Positions 8,259 to 16,786 of a DNA stretch of 39,101 nucleotides are shown here, one piece after another. Every line of letters begins with the position of its first letter. Position 1 is the stretch's first letter. The translations under genes were made by a program, and so were the position numbers. The notes beneath the pieces are model-generated. The model had not been told where the DNA came from, searched no databases, and saw only the letters and a program-made list of their open reading frames with translations. Source of the DNA: Polaromonas sp. CG_9.7 (GTDB lineage: Bacteria > Pseudomonadota > Gammaproteobacteria > Burkholderiales > Burkholderiaceae_C); NCBI RefSeq assembly GCF_015752205.1, contig NZ_JADOVG010000027.1, forward strand, positions 1 through 39,101, in the 5' to 3' direction.

Positions 8259-8267
8259 AGTGTAGCA
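8259..8267 (-). promoter_or_regulatory. Candidate extended -10 promoter of the trp unit
   Basis: Reverse-strand TGC-TACACT fits an extended -10 element. It would start transcription near 8252, about 260 bases before trpE, so the transcript would contain the leader ORF and the terminator hairpin. No clear -35 hexamer is visible at the normal distance. Confidence 0.4.
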
Positions 8268-8428
8268 AACAGCCGCAGGCCCCGGCCCAGCACCGAAAAG
8301 TCACCGGGCTGCGCTGTGCGATTGGCAACCCTCATGGCAAACCCTTCTTGTGTGCGGGCGGGCAGGGACTGCACAATTGGCCTCGCCAGCGAGCCACCGT
8401 TCCATTCCAAATTTTCAGGAGCCTCTTC

Positions 8429-9016
8429 ATGACTTTTCCCAATCGATGCCTGGCGGGCATGGCCGCCCTGATGCTGTCGGCAGGGCTTCTGGCAGCGCCG
8501 GTGGAGGTGTCGGGCATCACTCTCGCTGATCCGGTGGAACTGGCGGGCGCCAGGCTGCCGCTGAATGGCGTCGGCATCCGCTACAAGGCGGTGTTCAAGG
8601 TCTATGTCGCGGCGCTGTACCTTGAAAAAAAGGCCGCCACCCCGGAGGAGGTCTTTGCCGCGCCAGGTTCCAAGCGCATCAGCATCACAATGCTGCGCGA
8701 GATCGACTCGAATGAACTCGGCAAGAGCTTTACCAAGGCCTTTGAAGAAAACGCAGCCAGAAACGAGATGTCCCGGCTGATTCCGGGCCTGCTCAAGATG
8801 AGCCAGGTGTTTTCAGACCAGAAAAAAATGCTGCCGGGTGAAAACTTCACCCTTGACTGGATTCCCGGCACCGGCACCGTGATTTCGGTCAAGGGCAAGC
8901 CGCAGGGCGAGCCGGTCAAGGAAATCGAGTTTTACAACGCCATGCTGCGCATCTGGCTGGGCACCAAGCCGGCCGACTGGAAACTCAAGGAAGAGCTGCT
9001 GGGCAAGGCGGCCTGA
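8429..9016 (+). CDS. Exported chalcone-isomerase-like protein
   Basis: A 195-residue exported protein of the chalcone isomerase-like fold (CHI-like, PF16036 type). Its bacterial role is not established, and no flavonoid activity should be assumed. The N-terminus, MTFPNRCLAGMAALMLSAGL followed by LAAPVEV, is a signal peptide with likely cleavage after LAA. The mature part has NGVGIRYKAVFKVYVAALYL and ISITMLREIDSNELGKSF, typical of this family, and ends with IWLGTKPADWKLKEELLG. The start is the ATG at 8429 with AGGAG eight bases before it. The frame is open upstream to 8027, but that part overlaps the trp leader on the other strand. It converges with gph. Confidence 0.88.
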   Translation: MTFPNRCLAGMAALMLSAGLLAAPVEVSGITLADPVELAGARLPLNGVGIRYKAVFKVYVAALYLEKKAATPEEVFAAPGSKRISITMLREIDSNELGKSFTKAFEENAARNEMSRLIPGLLKMSQVFSDQKKMLPGENFTLDWIPGTGTVISVKGKPQGEPVKEIEFYNAMLRIWLGTKPADWKLKEELLGKAA

Positions 9017-9047
9017 ACCCCTTCGGTTGCGGCGGCGCTGAGCAGCG

Positions 9048-9770
9048 TCAGCGCAGTTCAGCCAGTTCGGCCAGCGAATCGACAAAGCCGTCGGCATCCA
9101 CCGCGCGCACCGGTTCGCCATGGTTGTAGCCGTAGGTCACCAGCAGCACCGGACAGCCCGCAGCGCGCGCCGCCCGGGCGTCGTTGCTGGAGTCGCCAAT
9201 CATCAGCGTGCGGGATGGCTGCGTTTTCAGGAACTCGCAGGCCTTCAACAGCGGCAGCGGATCGGGCTTCTTGCGCTCGAACGAATCACCGCCGAAGACT
9301 TCGCTGAAAAACCCGTCCAGGTTTTTTTGCCTGAGCAGGGTGCGGGCAAAGGCCAGCGGCTTGTTGGTCAGGCAAACAAGCGGCAGCCCGCTTTTGCGCA
9401 GCGTGTCCAGGCCTTCCAGCACGCCCGGATAAAGCGTTGAATGCTGGCCATTGATGGCCGCATAGTGCCGCTGGTAGCTGGCCTGGGCGCGTTCGTAAAA
9501 AGCGACTGAATCAATAGCTGCATCTGCCCGTCCTGCTTGCGCAAACACATGATTCAGCACTGATTGCACAAGATGCTCGGAGCCCTTGCCGACCCTGCGG
9601 CCCACCTCGGCCGAACCGAGCGCCACGCCGGCGTATTCGGGCGGCAACACCTCGGCCAGCATCAGCCTGAGCGCCACCACGAAGTCGCCCAGCGTGTCGA
9701 CCATCGTGCCGTCCAGATCAATGATGGCGGCGTCGTAGCGGCCGGAATGCAGGCAAACAGCAGGGGTCAT
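9048..9770 (-). CDS. gph: Phosphoglycolate phosphatase, HAD family, with an in-frame repeat
   Basis: Predicted to hydrolyse 2-phosphoglycolate; the 240-residue length fits. HAD motifs are in order: I, DLDGTMVDT, with both aspartates; II, VCLTNKP; III, the lysine of ERKKPDPLP; IV, MIGDSSNDARAARAAG. The helical cap contains HVFAQAGRADAAIDSVAFYE, which is the antisense translation of repeat copy C; the usual cap sequence is replaced or extended there without breaking the frame. In related bacteria gph lies beside rpe and trpE; here rpe is about 3 kb away, beyond the sulfide module. Precise substrate is by homology. Confidence 0.9.
   Translation of the reverse strand: MTPAVCLHSGRYDAAIIDLDGTMVDTLGDFVVALRLMLAEVLPPEYAGVALGSAEVGRRVGKGSEHLVQSVLNHVFAQAGRADAAIDSVAFYERAQASYQRHYAAINGQHSTLYPGVLEGLDTLRKSGLPLVCLTNKPLAFARTLLRQKNLDGFFSEVFGGDSFERKKPDPLPLLKACEFLKTQPSRTLMIGDSSNDARAARAAGCPVLLVTYGYNHGEPVRAVDADGFVDSLAELAELR
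9502..9560 (+). repeat. Dispersed two-stem repeat, copy C, inside gph (antisense)
   Basis: Plus strand GACTGAATCAATAGCTGCAT followed by CTGCCCGTCCTGCTTGCGCA matches copies A and B in order and spacing. It is translated on the opposite strand within the cap domain of the phosphatase, so both orientations of this element can be read through. Confidence 0.7.
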
Positions 9771-9829
9771 CGGGTGGTTCGGTTCATTCAGTTAAACAAG
9801 GAAGGGCTGCATTGTGCCCGCAGGTCAAA

Positions 9830-10708
9830 TCAGCCATGCCCCGGCAGGGTGTTGATTGGAATGCGCATGTATGCGATGCCGTTGTCGTCAGCCGGTGGCA
9901 TCTCCCCGGCACGCACATTGACCTGGATCGCCGGCAGGATCAGCGTCGGCATGTCCAGAGTGGCATCGCGGGCCATGCGCATGGCCACAAATTCGTCTTC
10001 GCTGATACCGTCCCGCACGTGAATGTTGCGGGCGCGTTGCTCGGCCACCGTGGTCTGCCATGCGGGTTCGCGCGATGTCGGGGGGTAGTCGTGGCAAACG
10101 TAGACCACGGTGTCGGGCGGCAATTGCAGGATGCGGTGGATGGAGCGGTAAAGCTGATGCGCATCACCGCCTGGAAAATCGGCACGGGCCGTGCCCACGT
10201 CGGGCATGAACAGGGTGTCGCCGACAAACACCGCGCCTTCTACCCGATACGCCATGTCAGCCGGTGTGTGGCCCGGCACGAGCAGCGCCGTGGCCTGAAC
10301 CCCGCCGATCATGAAAGTCTCGCCATCCTTGAACAGATGGTCAAACTGCTTGCCGTCGGGCATGAAGCTGCGTTCAAAATTAAACAGCTTGCTGAAGACC
10401 GTCTGCACTTCGCGGATGTGTTCGCCGATGGCGATGCGCCCGCCGATGCGTTCCTGCAGGTAATGCGCGCCTGACAAGTGGTCGGCATGGGCATGGGTTT
10501 CAAGAATCCAGTCCACTTGCAGCTGGTGCTCTTGCAGGAACGCCAGCACGCGTTCGGCCGATTCCGTGTGGGTGTGGCCGGACTTGAAATCGTAGTCAAG
10601 CACCGGGTCGATCACCGCCGCGTGGCGGCTGGCCTTGTCCCACAGCACATAGGTGACGGTGTGGGTGGCAGGGTCGAAAAACGCTTGGGTTTCAGCTTGG
10701 ATGCGCAT
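9830..10708 (-). CDS. Metallo-beta-lactamase-fold sulfur dioxygenase/Blh-type hydrolase
   Basis: A 292-residue protein of the glyoxalase II/ETHE1-like group, probably a persulfide dioxygenase (Blh). It carries the metal motif ETHAHADHLSGAHYLQE, PGHTPADM with the next histidine, GDTLFMPDVGTARADFPGGD and VCHDY. The ARADFPGG segment is characteristic of the persulfide dioxygenase/Blh branch rather than hydrolytic glyoxalases. No rhodanese or DUF442 domain is attached. AAAGG precedes the ATG at 10708. It is divergent from a BigR/SqrR-type repressor with the palindrome between them, matching the known bigR-blh sulfide detoxification context of Xylella and Agrobacterium. Confidence 0.88.
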   Translation of the reverse strand: MRIQAETQAFFDPATHTVTYVLWDKASRHAAVIDPVLDYDFKSGHTHTESAERVLAFLQEHQLQVDWILETHAHADHLSGAHYLQERIGGRIAIGEHIREVQTVFSKLFNFERSFMPDGKQFDHLFKDGETFMIGGVQATALLVPGHTPADMAYRVEGAVFVGDTLFMPDVGTARADFPGGDAHQLYRSIHRILQLPPDTVVYVCHDYPPTSREPAWQTTVAEQRARNIHVRDGISEDEFVAMRMARDATLDMPTLILPAIQVNVRAGEMPPADDNGIAYMRIPINTLPGHG

Positions 10709-10740
10709 GTGAACCTTTTCAATGTATTGACCAATATTAT

Positions 10741-10754
10741 ATATACTGGTATAT
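10741..10754. promoter_or_regulatory. Palindromic operator for the ArsR-type repressor
   Basis: ATATAC-TG-GTATAT is a perfect 6-2-6 palindrome in the only strongly AT-rich stretch (about 10727-10757) of the divergent promoter region. The AT-rich palindrome type fits what is known of BigR operators. It lies close to both start codons, so one bound repressor could control the hydrolase and the repressor-transporter unit together. Confidence 0.65.
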
Positions 10755-10785
10755 TAAAGTCAACTCAAACCTTGCAGGCAGCCAG

Positions 10786-11112
10786 ATGCTACTTTCCCAC
10801 CCCGTGATTGACACCGACACCTTGCGCCAAGGCGCAGCCCAGGCGGTTGCCGCCCTGAAGCTGCTGGCCAATGAAGACCGGCTGCTGCTGCTGTGCCAGC
10901 TGTCGCAAGGCGAGCTGTGCGTCAGCGAACTGGAGGCGCAGCTGGGCATTCGCCAGCCGACGCTGTCGCAGCAACTGGGCGTCCTGCGCGCCGAAGGCGT
11001 GGTGAACACGCGGCGCCAGGGCAAGAACATCTACTACAGCGTGGCTGACCCGGCGATGCTGGAAATCGTTGCGGTGCTGCACCGTCTTTACTGCCCGAAA
11101 GAAACCTCATGA
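10786..11112 (+). CDS. bigR: ArsR-family sulfide-responsive repressor, BigR/SqrR type
   Basis: A 108-residue winged-helix repressor. The recognition region [20 protein letters not shown] and the wing [12 protein letters not shown] are clear. Cysteines sit at position 37 (LLCQLSQGE) and near the C-terminus at 103 (LYCPKE), the places of the two redox cysteines of BigR and SqrR that form a polysulfide bridge when persulfide accumulates; C45 is an additional cysteine. The metal-site pattern of classical ArsR is absent. Its stop overlaps the next gene (ATGA). The symbol rests on sequence pattern and neighbourhood. Confidence 0.85.
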   Translation: MLLSHPVIDTDTLRQGAAQAVAALKLLANEDRLLLLCQLSQGELCVSELEAQLGIRQPTLSQQLGVLRAEGVVNTRRQGKNIYYSVADPAMLEIVAVLHRLYCPKETS

Positions 11113-11543
11113 ACATCGACTGGAACCATTTCACGCCTTGGTCGTCACTGGCTGGCGGCGCTTTGATCGGGCTGGCGGCGGCCCTGTTTTTGCTGCTCAA
11201 CGGGCGCATTGCCGGCATCAGCGGCGTGCTGGGCGGGCTGCTCAAGCCGGTCGGGGGCGACATCGCCTGGCGCGCGGCATTCGTTCTGGGCCTGGTCGGC
11301 GCGCCGCTGGTCTATGGCCTGTTCGCCGGGCTGCCGGTGCTGCAGATTGATGCGGATTACGCCGCCCTGATTGCGGCCGGTCTGCTGGTCGGCGTGGGAA
11401 CGCGCTATGGTTCGGGCTGCACCAGCGGGCACGGCGTCTGCGGCGTGGCGCGCCTGTCGCCGCGCTCGCTGGTCGCCACCGCCTGCTTCATGGCCGCCGG
11501 CTTTGCCAGCGTGTTCGTGATCCGCCATCTCTTGAAAATCTGA
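11109..11543 (+). CDS. YeeE/YedE-family half transporter, first half
   Basis: A 144-residue membrane protein with about four spans, of the sulfur-transport YeeE/YedE family (PF04143). It has the conserved cysteine motif [17 protein letters not shown] near residue 97, the segment implicated in thiosulfate or sulfur-species uptake in YeeE. It is half the length of full YeeE and is followed nine bases later by the matching second half. It starts inside the repressor's stop codon, so translation is coupled. Probably moves a reduced sulfur compound in concert with the dioxygenase. Confidence 0.88.
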   Translation: MNIDWNHFTPWSSLAGGALIGLAAALFLLLNGRIAGISGVLGGLLKPVGGDIAWRAAFVLGLVGAPLVYGLFAGLPVLQIDADYAALIAAGLLVGVGTRYGSGCTSGHGVCGVARLSPRSLVATACFMAAGFASVFVIRHLLKI

Positions 11544-11552
11544 GGAGACCCC

Positions 11553-11990
11553 ATGCTTGCATTCACTTCCCTGCTCTCCGGCCTGGTGTTTGGCATCGGC
11601 CTGATGGTGTCCGGCATGGCCAATCCGGCCAAGGTGCTGGGCTTCCTTGACCTCTTCGGGCGCTGGGACCCGTCGCTGGCGCTGGTGATGGGCGGTGCGG
11701 TCGCCGTCAGCGCCGTGGCGTTTGCCATTGCCCGCCGGCGCAGCGCGTCGCTGCTGGGCGCCACCCTGAAACTGCCCACGGCGCGCCAGATCGACCGCCG
11801 GCTGGTCATGGGCAGCGTGCTGTTCGGCATCGGCTGGGGCATTGCGGGCTTTTGTCCGGGGCCGGCGCTGGTCGCGCTCGGCATGGGCGAGGCCAAGGCG
11901 CTGGTTTTCGTGGCGGCCATGCTGGCGGGCATGGGCCTGTTTGAATGGCTGGAAACAGCGCGGCGACCCGTGGCCGCGCCTGAGCGCTGA
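11553..11990 (+). CDS. YeeE/YedE-family half transporter, second half
   Basis: A 145-residue membrane protein with about four spans. It opens with [20 protein letters not shown] and later shows [17 protein letters not shown], whose single cysteine belongs to the second YeeE cysteine motif. Together with the preceding gene it would make a complete YeeE-like transporter, as in the paired PmpA/PmpB arrangement. GAGGAG stands five bases before the ATG. It ends the sulfide module; a dispersed repeat follows 40 bases later. Confidence 0.87.
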   Translation: MLAFTSLLSGLVFGIGLMVSGMANPAKVLGFLDLFGRWDPSLALVMGGAVAVSAVAFAIARRRSASLLGATLKLPTARQIDRRLVMGSVLFGIGWGIAGFCPGPALVALGMGEAKALVFVAAMLAGMGLFEWLETARRPVAAPER

Positions 11991-12030
11991 AATTACGGCC
12001 CAGCGCCTGCAGGGTTTTGACAGCCTTTCA

Positions 12031-12092
12031 TGCTACTTAATTCATAGCTGCTTATGCAATCTGCGATTGCGGCAGCAGTCTTTTTAATGCCT
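12031..12092 (+). repeat. Dispersed two-stem repeat, copy D, intergenic
   Basis: Plus strand GCTACTTAATTCATAGCTGC, TTATGCAATCTGCGATTGCG and a trailing TTTTTAATG resemble the other copies, with the second stem replaced by a degenerate GCAATCTGCGATTGC hairpin. It lies between the convergent ends of the transporter gene and rpe. Confidence 0.65.
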
Positions 12093-12135
12093 GAAGTTGC
12101 CCTTAACGGTGAAAACTGACACCAGGACGCCCGAC

Positions 12136-12828
12136 TCAGCCTTTGAGCGCGCTCCGCATGGCATCGATCACCGCCTGGTAATCAGGCTTGCCAAAGATGG
12201 CGCTGCCGGCCACGAAGGTGTCGGCGCCGGCATCGGCCACGCGGCGGATGTTGTCAATCTTGATGCCGCCATCGACTTCCAGCCGGATGTCACGGCCCGA
12301 GGCGTCGATTCGTTTGCGTGCCTGCTCGATCTTGCGCAATGCCGAGTCGATGAAGCTCTGGCCGCCAAAGCCGGGGTTGACGCTCATGATCAGGATCAGG
12401 TCGATGTCGTCAATTGTCCAGTCCAGCACGTCCAGCGGCGTGGCCGGGTTGAACACCAGCCCGGCCTTGCAGCCTTTGGCCTTGATGGCCTGCACGCTGC
12501 GGTGCACATGGCCGGACGCTTCGGGGTGAAAGCTGATCAGGTCGGCACCGGCATCGGCGAAGGCGGCGGCCAGGCTGTCAACCGGCTGGACCATGAGGTG
12601 CACGTCAATCGGCACGGCAGAGCCATCGGCGCGTTGGCAATGGGCTTTTAGCGCCTGGCAGACCATCGGCCCGAAGGTCAGGTTGGGCACGTAATGGTTG
12701 TCCATCACGTCGAAGTGAATCCAGTCGGCGCCGCCGGCAATGACGGCTTTGAGCTCTTCGCCCAGGCGGGCAAAGTCGGCGGACAAGAGGGACGGGGCAA
12801 TGCGGTAGGTGGGCGTGGTGTGGGGCAT
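12136..12828 (-). CDS. rpe: Ribulose-phosphate 3-epimerase
   Basis: Interconverts ribulose-5-phosphate and xylulose-5-phosphate in the pentose phosphate and Calvin pathways. The ~230-residue TIM-barrel protein shows [17 protein letters not shown], the metal histidine and aspartate in [42 protein letters not shown] and [11 protein letters not shown], all family signatures. The start is the ATG at 12828 ([12 protein letters not shown]). The frame continues 15 codons upstream without protein character. It is divergent from apaG, with about 120 bases between. Confidence 0.96.
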   Translation of the reverse strand: MPHTTPTYRIAPSLLSADFARLGEELKAVIAGGADWIHFDVMDNHYVPNLTFGPMVCQALKAHCQRADGSAVPIDVHLMVQPVDSLAAAFADAGADLISFHPEASGHVHRSVQAIKAKGCKAGLVFNPATPLDVLDWTIDDIDLILIMSVNPGFGGQSFIDSALRKIEQARKRIDASGRDIRLEVDGGIKIDNIRRVADAGADTFVAGSAIFGKPDYQAVIDAMRSALKG

Positions 12829-12945
12829 GCGCAGGATTGTCGCAGCATGCAAAAAAAGGGTACCCCGTCGCAAGACCAGCGACGGGGCCGCGCCAACCCG
12901 GGGCGGTTAACATCACGGCCAACCGATTTTCCTGCTGCCCCTGCC

Positions 12946-13341
12946 ATGCCCAAATACCAATTTTCCTGCGACGCCGCCCCCCTTTACCTGCCTGAGCAGT
13001 CAGCGCCGGAACAAGCCATCTACGGCTTTTCCTACACCGTGACCGTGACCAACACCGGCGAGGTCGCCGCCCAGCTGATTTCACGGCACTGGATCATCAG
13101 CGACGCCAATGGCCACACCGAAGAGGTCAAGGGCCTGGGCGTGGTCGGCCAGCAGCCGCTGCTCAAGCCCGGCGAGTCCTTCCAGTACACCAGCGGCTCG
13201 CGCCTGCGCACGGCCAGCGGCACCATGCACGGCAGCTATTTTTGCGTGGCCGAGGACGGCGAGCGCTTCGAAGCGGCGGTTTCCCTGTTTGTACTGGAAG
13301 CTTCCGATGCCAACGGCTCTTCCGGGCGCGTCCTGCATTGA
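12946..13341 (+). CDS. apaG: Co2+/Mg2+ efflux-associated protein ApaG
   Basis: A single-domain immunoglobulin-like protein of 131 residues; the biochemical role of ApaG is poorly defined. It has the characteristic FSYTVTVTNTGEVAAQLISR followed by HWIISDANG, then GVVGQQPLLKPGESFQYTSG and GTMHGSYF. The start MPKYQFSCDAA is the ATG at 12946. A longer open frame upstream is antisense to rpe and is not used. Confidence 0.94.
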   Translation: MPKYQFSCDAAPLYLPEQSAPEQAIYGFSYTVTVTNTGEVAAQLISRHWIISDANGHTEEVKGLGVVGQQPLLKPGESFQYTSGSRLRTASGTMHGSYFCVAEDGERFEAAVSLFVLEASDANGSSGRVLH

Positions 13342-13363
13342 CCGGGTGGCAGTGAACTCTGCA

Positions 13364-15328
13364 ATGAAGGACCTGGCGAGTCTGCTGGGGGCGCTGGACC
13401 CGGACGCCGGACTGGCGGACCGGCATGTCTGGCTGATCAAATTGTTCGAATGGATTCGCGGCGACCGGACCTCGGTTCAGGCCGCCGTAATTCGCGTGCA
13501 GGCGTTCATCGACGCGGTGCAAAGACAACCGGCGTTGCGGTCCCGCCTGCAGGCCTGGTGGGCCACGCTGATTCGCACGGTGGACATCACGCCCTTGCTG
13601 GCGGATTTCGGCTTTGCGCCGCGCACCGCCTTTGTCAGCGAACTGGCCGAGCGCCTGCGCCGCAAGCTGCTGCCCGGCACCCCGGAAACCACCGACGCTT
13701 CCGAACTGTTTCCGCTGGTGGCCACCGCGCGTTTCGACTTCCAGTGGATGAGCGCCCTCGAAGAGTCGCAGGTCGACCAGCTCAGCGCGCTGCTGTCAAG
13801 CGACAAGGCGCGCGATACCCAGGACTGGCATTACAGCCTGATGGACGCGCTGACGTATTGCACCGCGCAAATCCGCGCCACCGGTTTTGCGCCCGAATTG
13901 CGGCTGCGCATGAACCGGGCCAGTCCGCACGCACGCGCCTTTCATGCGCTGCCCGCCGACGTGCAGGAACTGCGCACGGCGTTTTTCCAGCCCGTGCCTG
14001 ACGCGCTGGCGCTGCAGGCGGCCGTCAAACAGTACCGCGCGCGGTTGGACGCCTGCCGGCAGGCGGTCAACAGCATTTATGCGCATCTGGAGGAAAACGG
14101 CATTTCCCTGGGCATGGTGTTCCGCCTGCGCCAGCTGCGCGCCCGCATGCTGCGCCAGCGCGAACTGCTCGAAGCCCTGCTGTCGGCCAAGCCGGCGATG
14201 GCCGCGCTCAAGCTGCTGGCGCGCCGGGTCACGATTGCCCAGGAAAGCAAGAGCATCATCGCGCTGATCAGCACCAATTCAACCCTGCTGTCGGCCAAGA
14301 TGGCCGAGCGCAGCGCTGAAACCGGCGAGCACTACATCACGCGCAACCGCGCCGACTACAAGGAAATGCTCGGCAAGGCAATGGGCGGCGGCGCCATCAC
14401 CGCGCTGACGACGCTGCTGAAATTCATGGTCGTGGCCGTCGGCCTGTCGGCGTTCTGGAGCGGCTTCTGGGCAGGGCTGATGTATGCCGCCTCGTTCATC
14501 CTGATCCAGCTGCTGCATTTCACGCTGGCCACCAAGCAGCCGGCCATGACCGCGCCAGCCATGGCCGCCAAGCTCAAGAACATCGACTCGGACGAATCCA
14601 CCTCGACGCTGGAAGATTTTGTCGACGAGGTCACGCACCTGGTGCGCTCGCAGGTGGCGGCGGTGTTTGGCAACGTCTTCATGGTGGTGCCGGCGGTGCT
14701 GCTGGTCAATGCGGCGATCGAACTGCTGCTCGGCCGCCCGATGATCGGCGCGGACAGCGCCCGGCATGTGCTGGAATCGCTCACATTGCTCGGCCCGACG
14801 CTGCTGTGGGCGGCCTTCACCGGGGTGGTGCTGTTTTCGGCCAGCATGATTGCTGGCTGGGTCGAGAACTGGTTCGTGCTGCACCACCTGGACTCGGCGA
14901 TGCGGCACAACCCGCGTTTTACCGCCGTGCTGGGCAACGAGCGCGCCGCCCGCTGGTCGGTGTTCATGCGCGAGCATATATCCGGCTTTGCCTCGAACAT
15001 TTCACTGGGCTTCATGCTTGGCCTGATTCCGGCCTTTACCGGTTTTTTTGGTCTTGAACTCGAATTGCGCCATGTCACGCTCTCCACCGGGCAGCTGGCC
15101 GCAGCTGGCGCATCGCTCGGGCTGGAGGCATTTCGGCAAACGGCGTTCTGGTTGAGCGTGGCGTCGATTCCGCTGATTGGCGCGCTCAACCTGGGCGTGA
15201 GTTTTTACTTTGCCTTCCGGCTGGCGCTGCAGGCACACAACGTCAGCAAGCTCGACCGTGCCCGCATCCGTTCCGCCATCTGGGCACGCTGGCGCAGCCA
15301 TCCCCTGCGATTTTTCATCCCCCGTTAA
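13364..15328 (+). CDS. Gcr-family membrane protein (annotated elsewhere as site-specific recombinase)
   Basis: A 654-residue protein of the SpecificRecomb/Gcr family (PF10136), common beside rpe/apaG in Burkholderiales. Database names call it a site-specific recombinase, but nothing here resembles a tyrosine or serine recombinase. The first ~340 residues are soluble and helical with a coiled-coil-like arginine/leucine-rich stretch. About six hydrophobic segments follow (from roughly residue 345), so it is an integral membrane protein. The start is uncertain: an ATG at 13364 without a clear ribosome site, with GTG codons at 13346 and 13352 just upstream. Function unknown. Confidence 0.85.
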   Translation: MKDLASLLGALDPDAGLADRHVWLIKLFEWIRGDRTSVQAAVIRVQAFIDAVQRQPALRSRLQAWWATLIRTVDITPLLADFGFAPRTAFVSELAERLRRKLLPGTPETTDASELFPLVATARFDFQWMSALEESQVDQLSALLSSDKARDTQDWHYSLMDALTYCTAQIRATGFAPELRLRMNRASPHARAFHALPADVQELRTAFFQPVPDALALQAAVKQYRARLDACRQAVNSIYAHLEENGISLGMVFRLRQLRARMLRQRELLEALLSAKPAMAALKLLARRVTIAQESKSIIALISTNSTLLSAKMAERSAETGEHYITRNRADYKEMLGKAMGGGAITALTTLLKFMVVAVGLSAFWSGFWAGLMYAASFILIQLLHFTLATKQPAMTAPAMAAKLKNIDSDESTSTLEDFVDEVTHLVRSQVAAVFGNVFMVVPAVLLVNAAIELLLGRPMIGADSARHVLESLTLLGPTLLWAAFTGVVLFSASMIAGWVENWFVLHHLDSAMRHNPRFTAVLGNERAARWSVFMREHISGFASNISLGFMLGLIPAFTGFFGLELELRHVTLSTGQLAAAGASLGLEAFRQTAFWLSVASIPLIGALNLGVSFYFAFRLALQAHNVSKLDRARIRSAIWARWRSHPLRFFIPR

Positions 15329-15526
15329 CATAGGCGTTTTCGCCCTGGTCTTACATGAAGATTCGGACAAGGACTGTAAATTTAAGAAACATTGTTGTTT
15401 TCCCCCCTTGGCGCATGCCGGTTTGTTTTGACCGGATGGAGTCCTTTTCAAGGTTGGGGCTGCTGTCAGGGCACCCGCCCTGCCCGGGCAGTTCAGCCCC
15501 CCATCCTCGTGTGGAGAGATCACCCT

Positions 15527-16786
15527 ATGAATGAACTCATGACCATCTGGGCCGAATGGATCAAGCCTTCGGCCGGGCTGCCGACCGTGCAATGGTCCAT
15601 TTTGCTGGCGCTGGCTGCCGTTGCCGGCCAGCTCGTCAACCGCTACACCGGCCTGCCCAAGGTCATCGGCTATTCGGCTATCGGCGCCTTTGCCGGACTG
15701 GCCGGCTTCACCGGCGCAGCCTGGCCGCTGCAGGGAACCGGCCTGTTCCTGCTCGAACTCGGCGTCGCGGTGGTGCTGTTCGAGGCGGGCGGGCGCATTT
15801 CGCTGCGCTGGTTTCGCCACAACCCGATGCTGCTCGTCCAAAGCGTGGCCGAATCCGCATTGACCTTTTTCGGCGTGCGCTGGCTGCTCAGCAGCTTCGG
15901 CATGCCGGCGGTGGTGGCCGAATCATTGGCATTGGTCGCCATGGCCGCGTCGCCGGCAGTGCTGTCGCGCGTGGCCATCGACACGCGCGCTGCCGGACCG
16001 GTCACCGAGCGGGCGCTGGCCTTGTCAACGCTCAGCAGCCTGTACGCGCTGACGCTGTGCAGCGCCCGGGCCGGCATGCTGCCGCGCGGCGAAGCCGGCC
16101 TGTCAAACACGCTGCTGCCGGTGCTGGTGGTGCTGGGCCTGTCGGTGGTGGTCGGCGCGGTGCTGGCGCTGGTGCTGCGCGCTGCCCTGCGGGTGATGAG
16201 CCCGACCAGCGAGAACACCGCCATCCTGCTGCTCGCGATGATTGCCGCCGGCGCCGCGCTGGCGGCCAACTTTGGCGGCTCGGCGCCGCTGGCGGCGTTG
16301 CTGGGCGGCATGCTGCTCAAGCAGCTCAACCCGCGCCCCTGGTCCTGGCCCCGGCAGATGGGCACCGCCTCGTCGATGCTGACCATGCTGATGTTCGTGC
16401 TGGTGTCGGTGGTGGCTGCGCAGGCCGACTGGAGCCGGCCGGTTGCCGGCCTGGTCATTGGCCTGGTGCTGGTGCGCATGCTCGCCAAGGTGGCCGGCGT
16501 GTCGCTGGGCAATGCCCGCAGCGGCGCCAGCTGGAAGCAAAGCCTGTGGGTCGGTTGCGCCATGTCGCCGATGTCGTCGGTGGCGCTGCTGCTGGTGTCG
16601 CAATATGTCGCCGCGTCGGGACCGATCGGCGACCAGGTTGCCATGGTGGCGCTGCCCGCCATCCTGCTGATGGAAGTGCTGGGCGCCGTGCTTGCCACCG
16701 TGGCGCTGTACCGCGCCGGCGAATGCTCCAAACCCTGGGCGCCGGTGGTGCGCGCCGTTTCAACCGGACCGGTCCATGAGTCTTGA
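15527..16786 (+). CDS. Cation/proton antiporter family membrane protein
   Basis: A 419-residue protein with about 11-12 hydrophobic segments, of the Na+/H+ exchanger (CPA2) type. Characteristic pieces are [14 protein letters not shown] near residue 47, [36 protein letters not shown] and [15 protein letters not shown]. It lacks a C-terminal TrkA-N domain, so it is shorter than KefB/KefC. The start is the ATG at 15527, preceded by GGAGAG. The stop lies 11 bases inside the next gene, so the two are probably co-transcribed. Ion specificity cannot be read from sequence. Confidence 0.85.
   Translation: MNELMTIWAEWIKPSAGLPTVQWSILLALAAVAGQLVNRYTGLPKVIGYSAIGAFAGLAGFTGAAWPLQGTGLFLLELGVAVVLFEAGGRISLRWFRHNPMLLVQSVAESALTFFGVRWLLSSFGMPAVVAESLALVAMAASPAVLSRVAIDTRAAGPVTERALALSTLSSLYALTLCSARAGMLPRGEAGLSNTLLPVLVVLGLSVVVGAVLALVLRAALRVMSPTSENTAILLLAMIAAGAALAANFGGSAPLAALLGGMLLKQLNPRPWSWPRQMGTASSMLTMLMFVLVSVVAAQADWSRPVAGLVIGLVLVRMLAKVAGVSLGNARSGASWKQSLWVGCAMSPMSSVALLLVSQYVAASGPIGDQVAMVALPAILLMEVLGAVLATVALYRAGECSKPWAPVVRAVSTGPVHES

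Noticed and set aside
12694..12945. Upstream extension of apaG
   Set aside because: It is antisense to rpe, and the ApaG family begins at MPKYQF.
13109..13363. Upstream extension of the Gcr-family gene
   Set aside because: It lies out of frame over apaG and is alanine/arginine-rich shadow sequence.
15480..15491. CTGCCCGGGCAG palindrome before the antiporter gene
   Set aside because: A 12-base GC palindrome is expected by chance at this GC content, and no promoter context was found.
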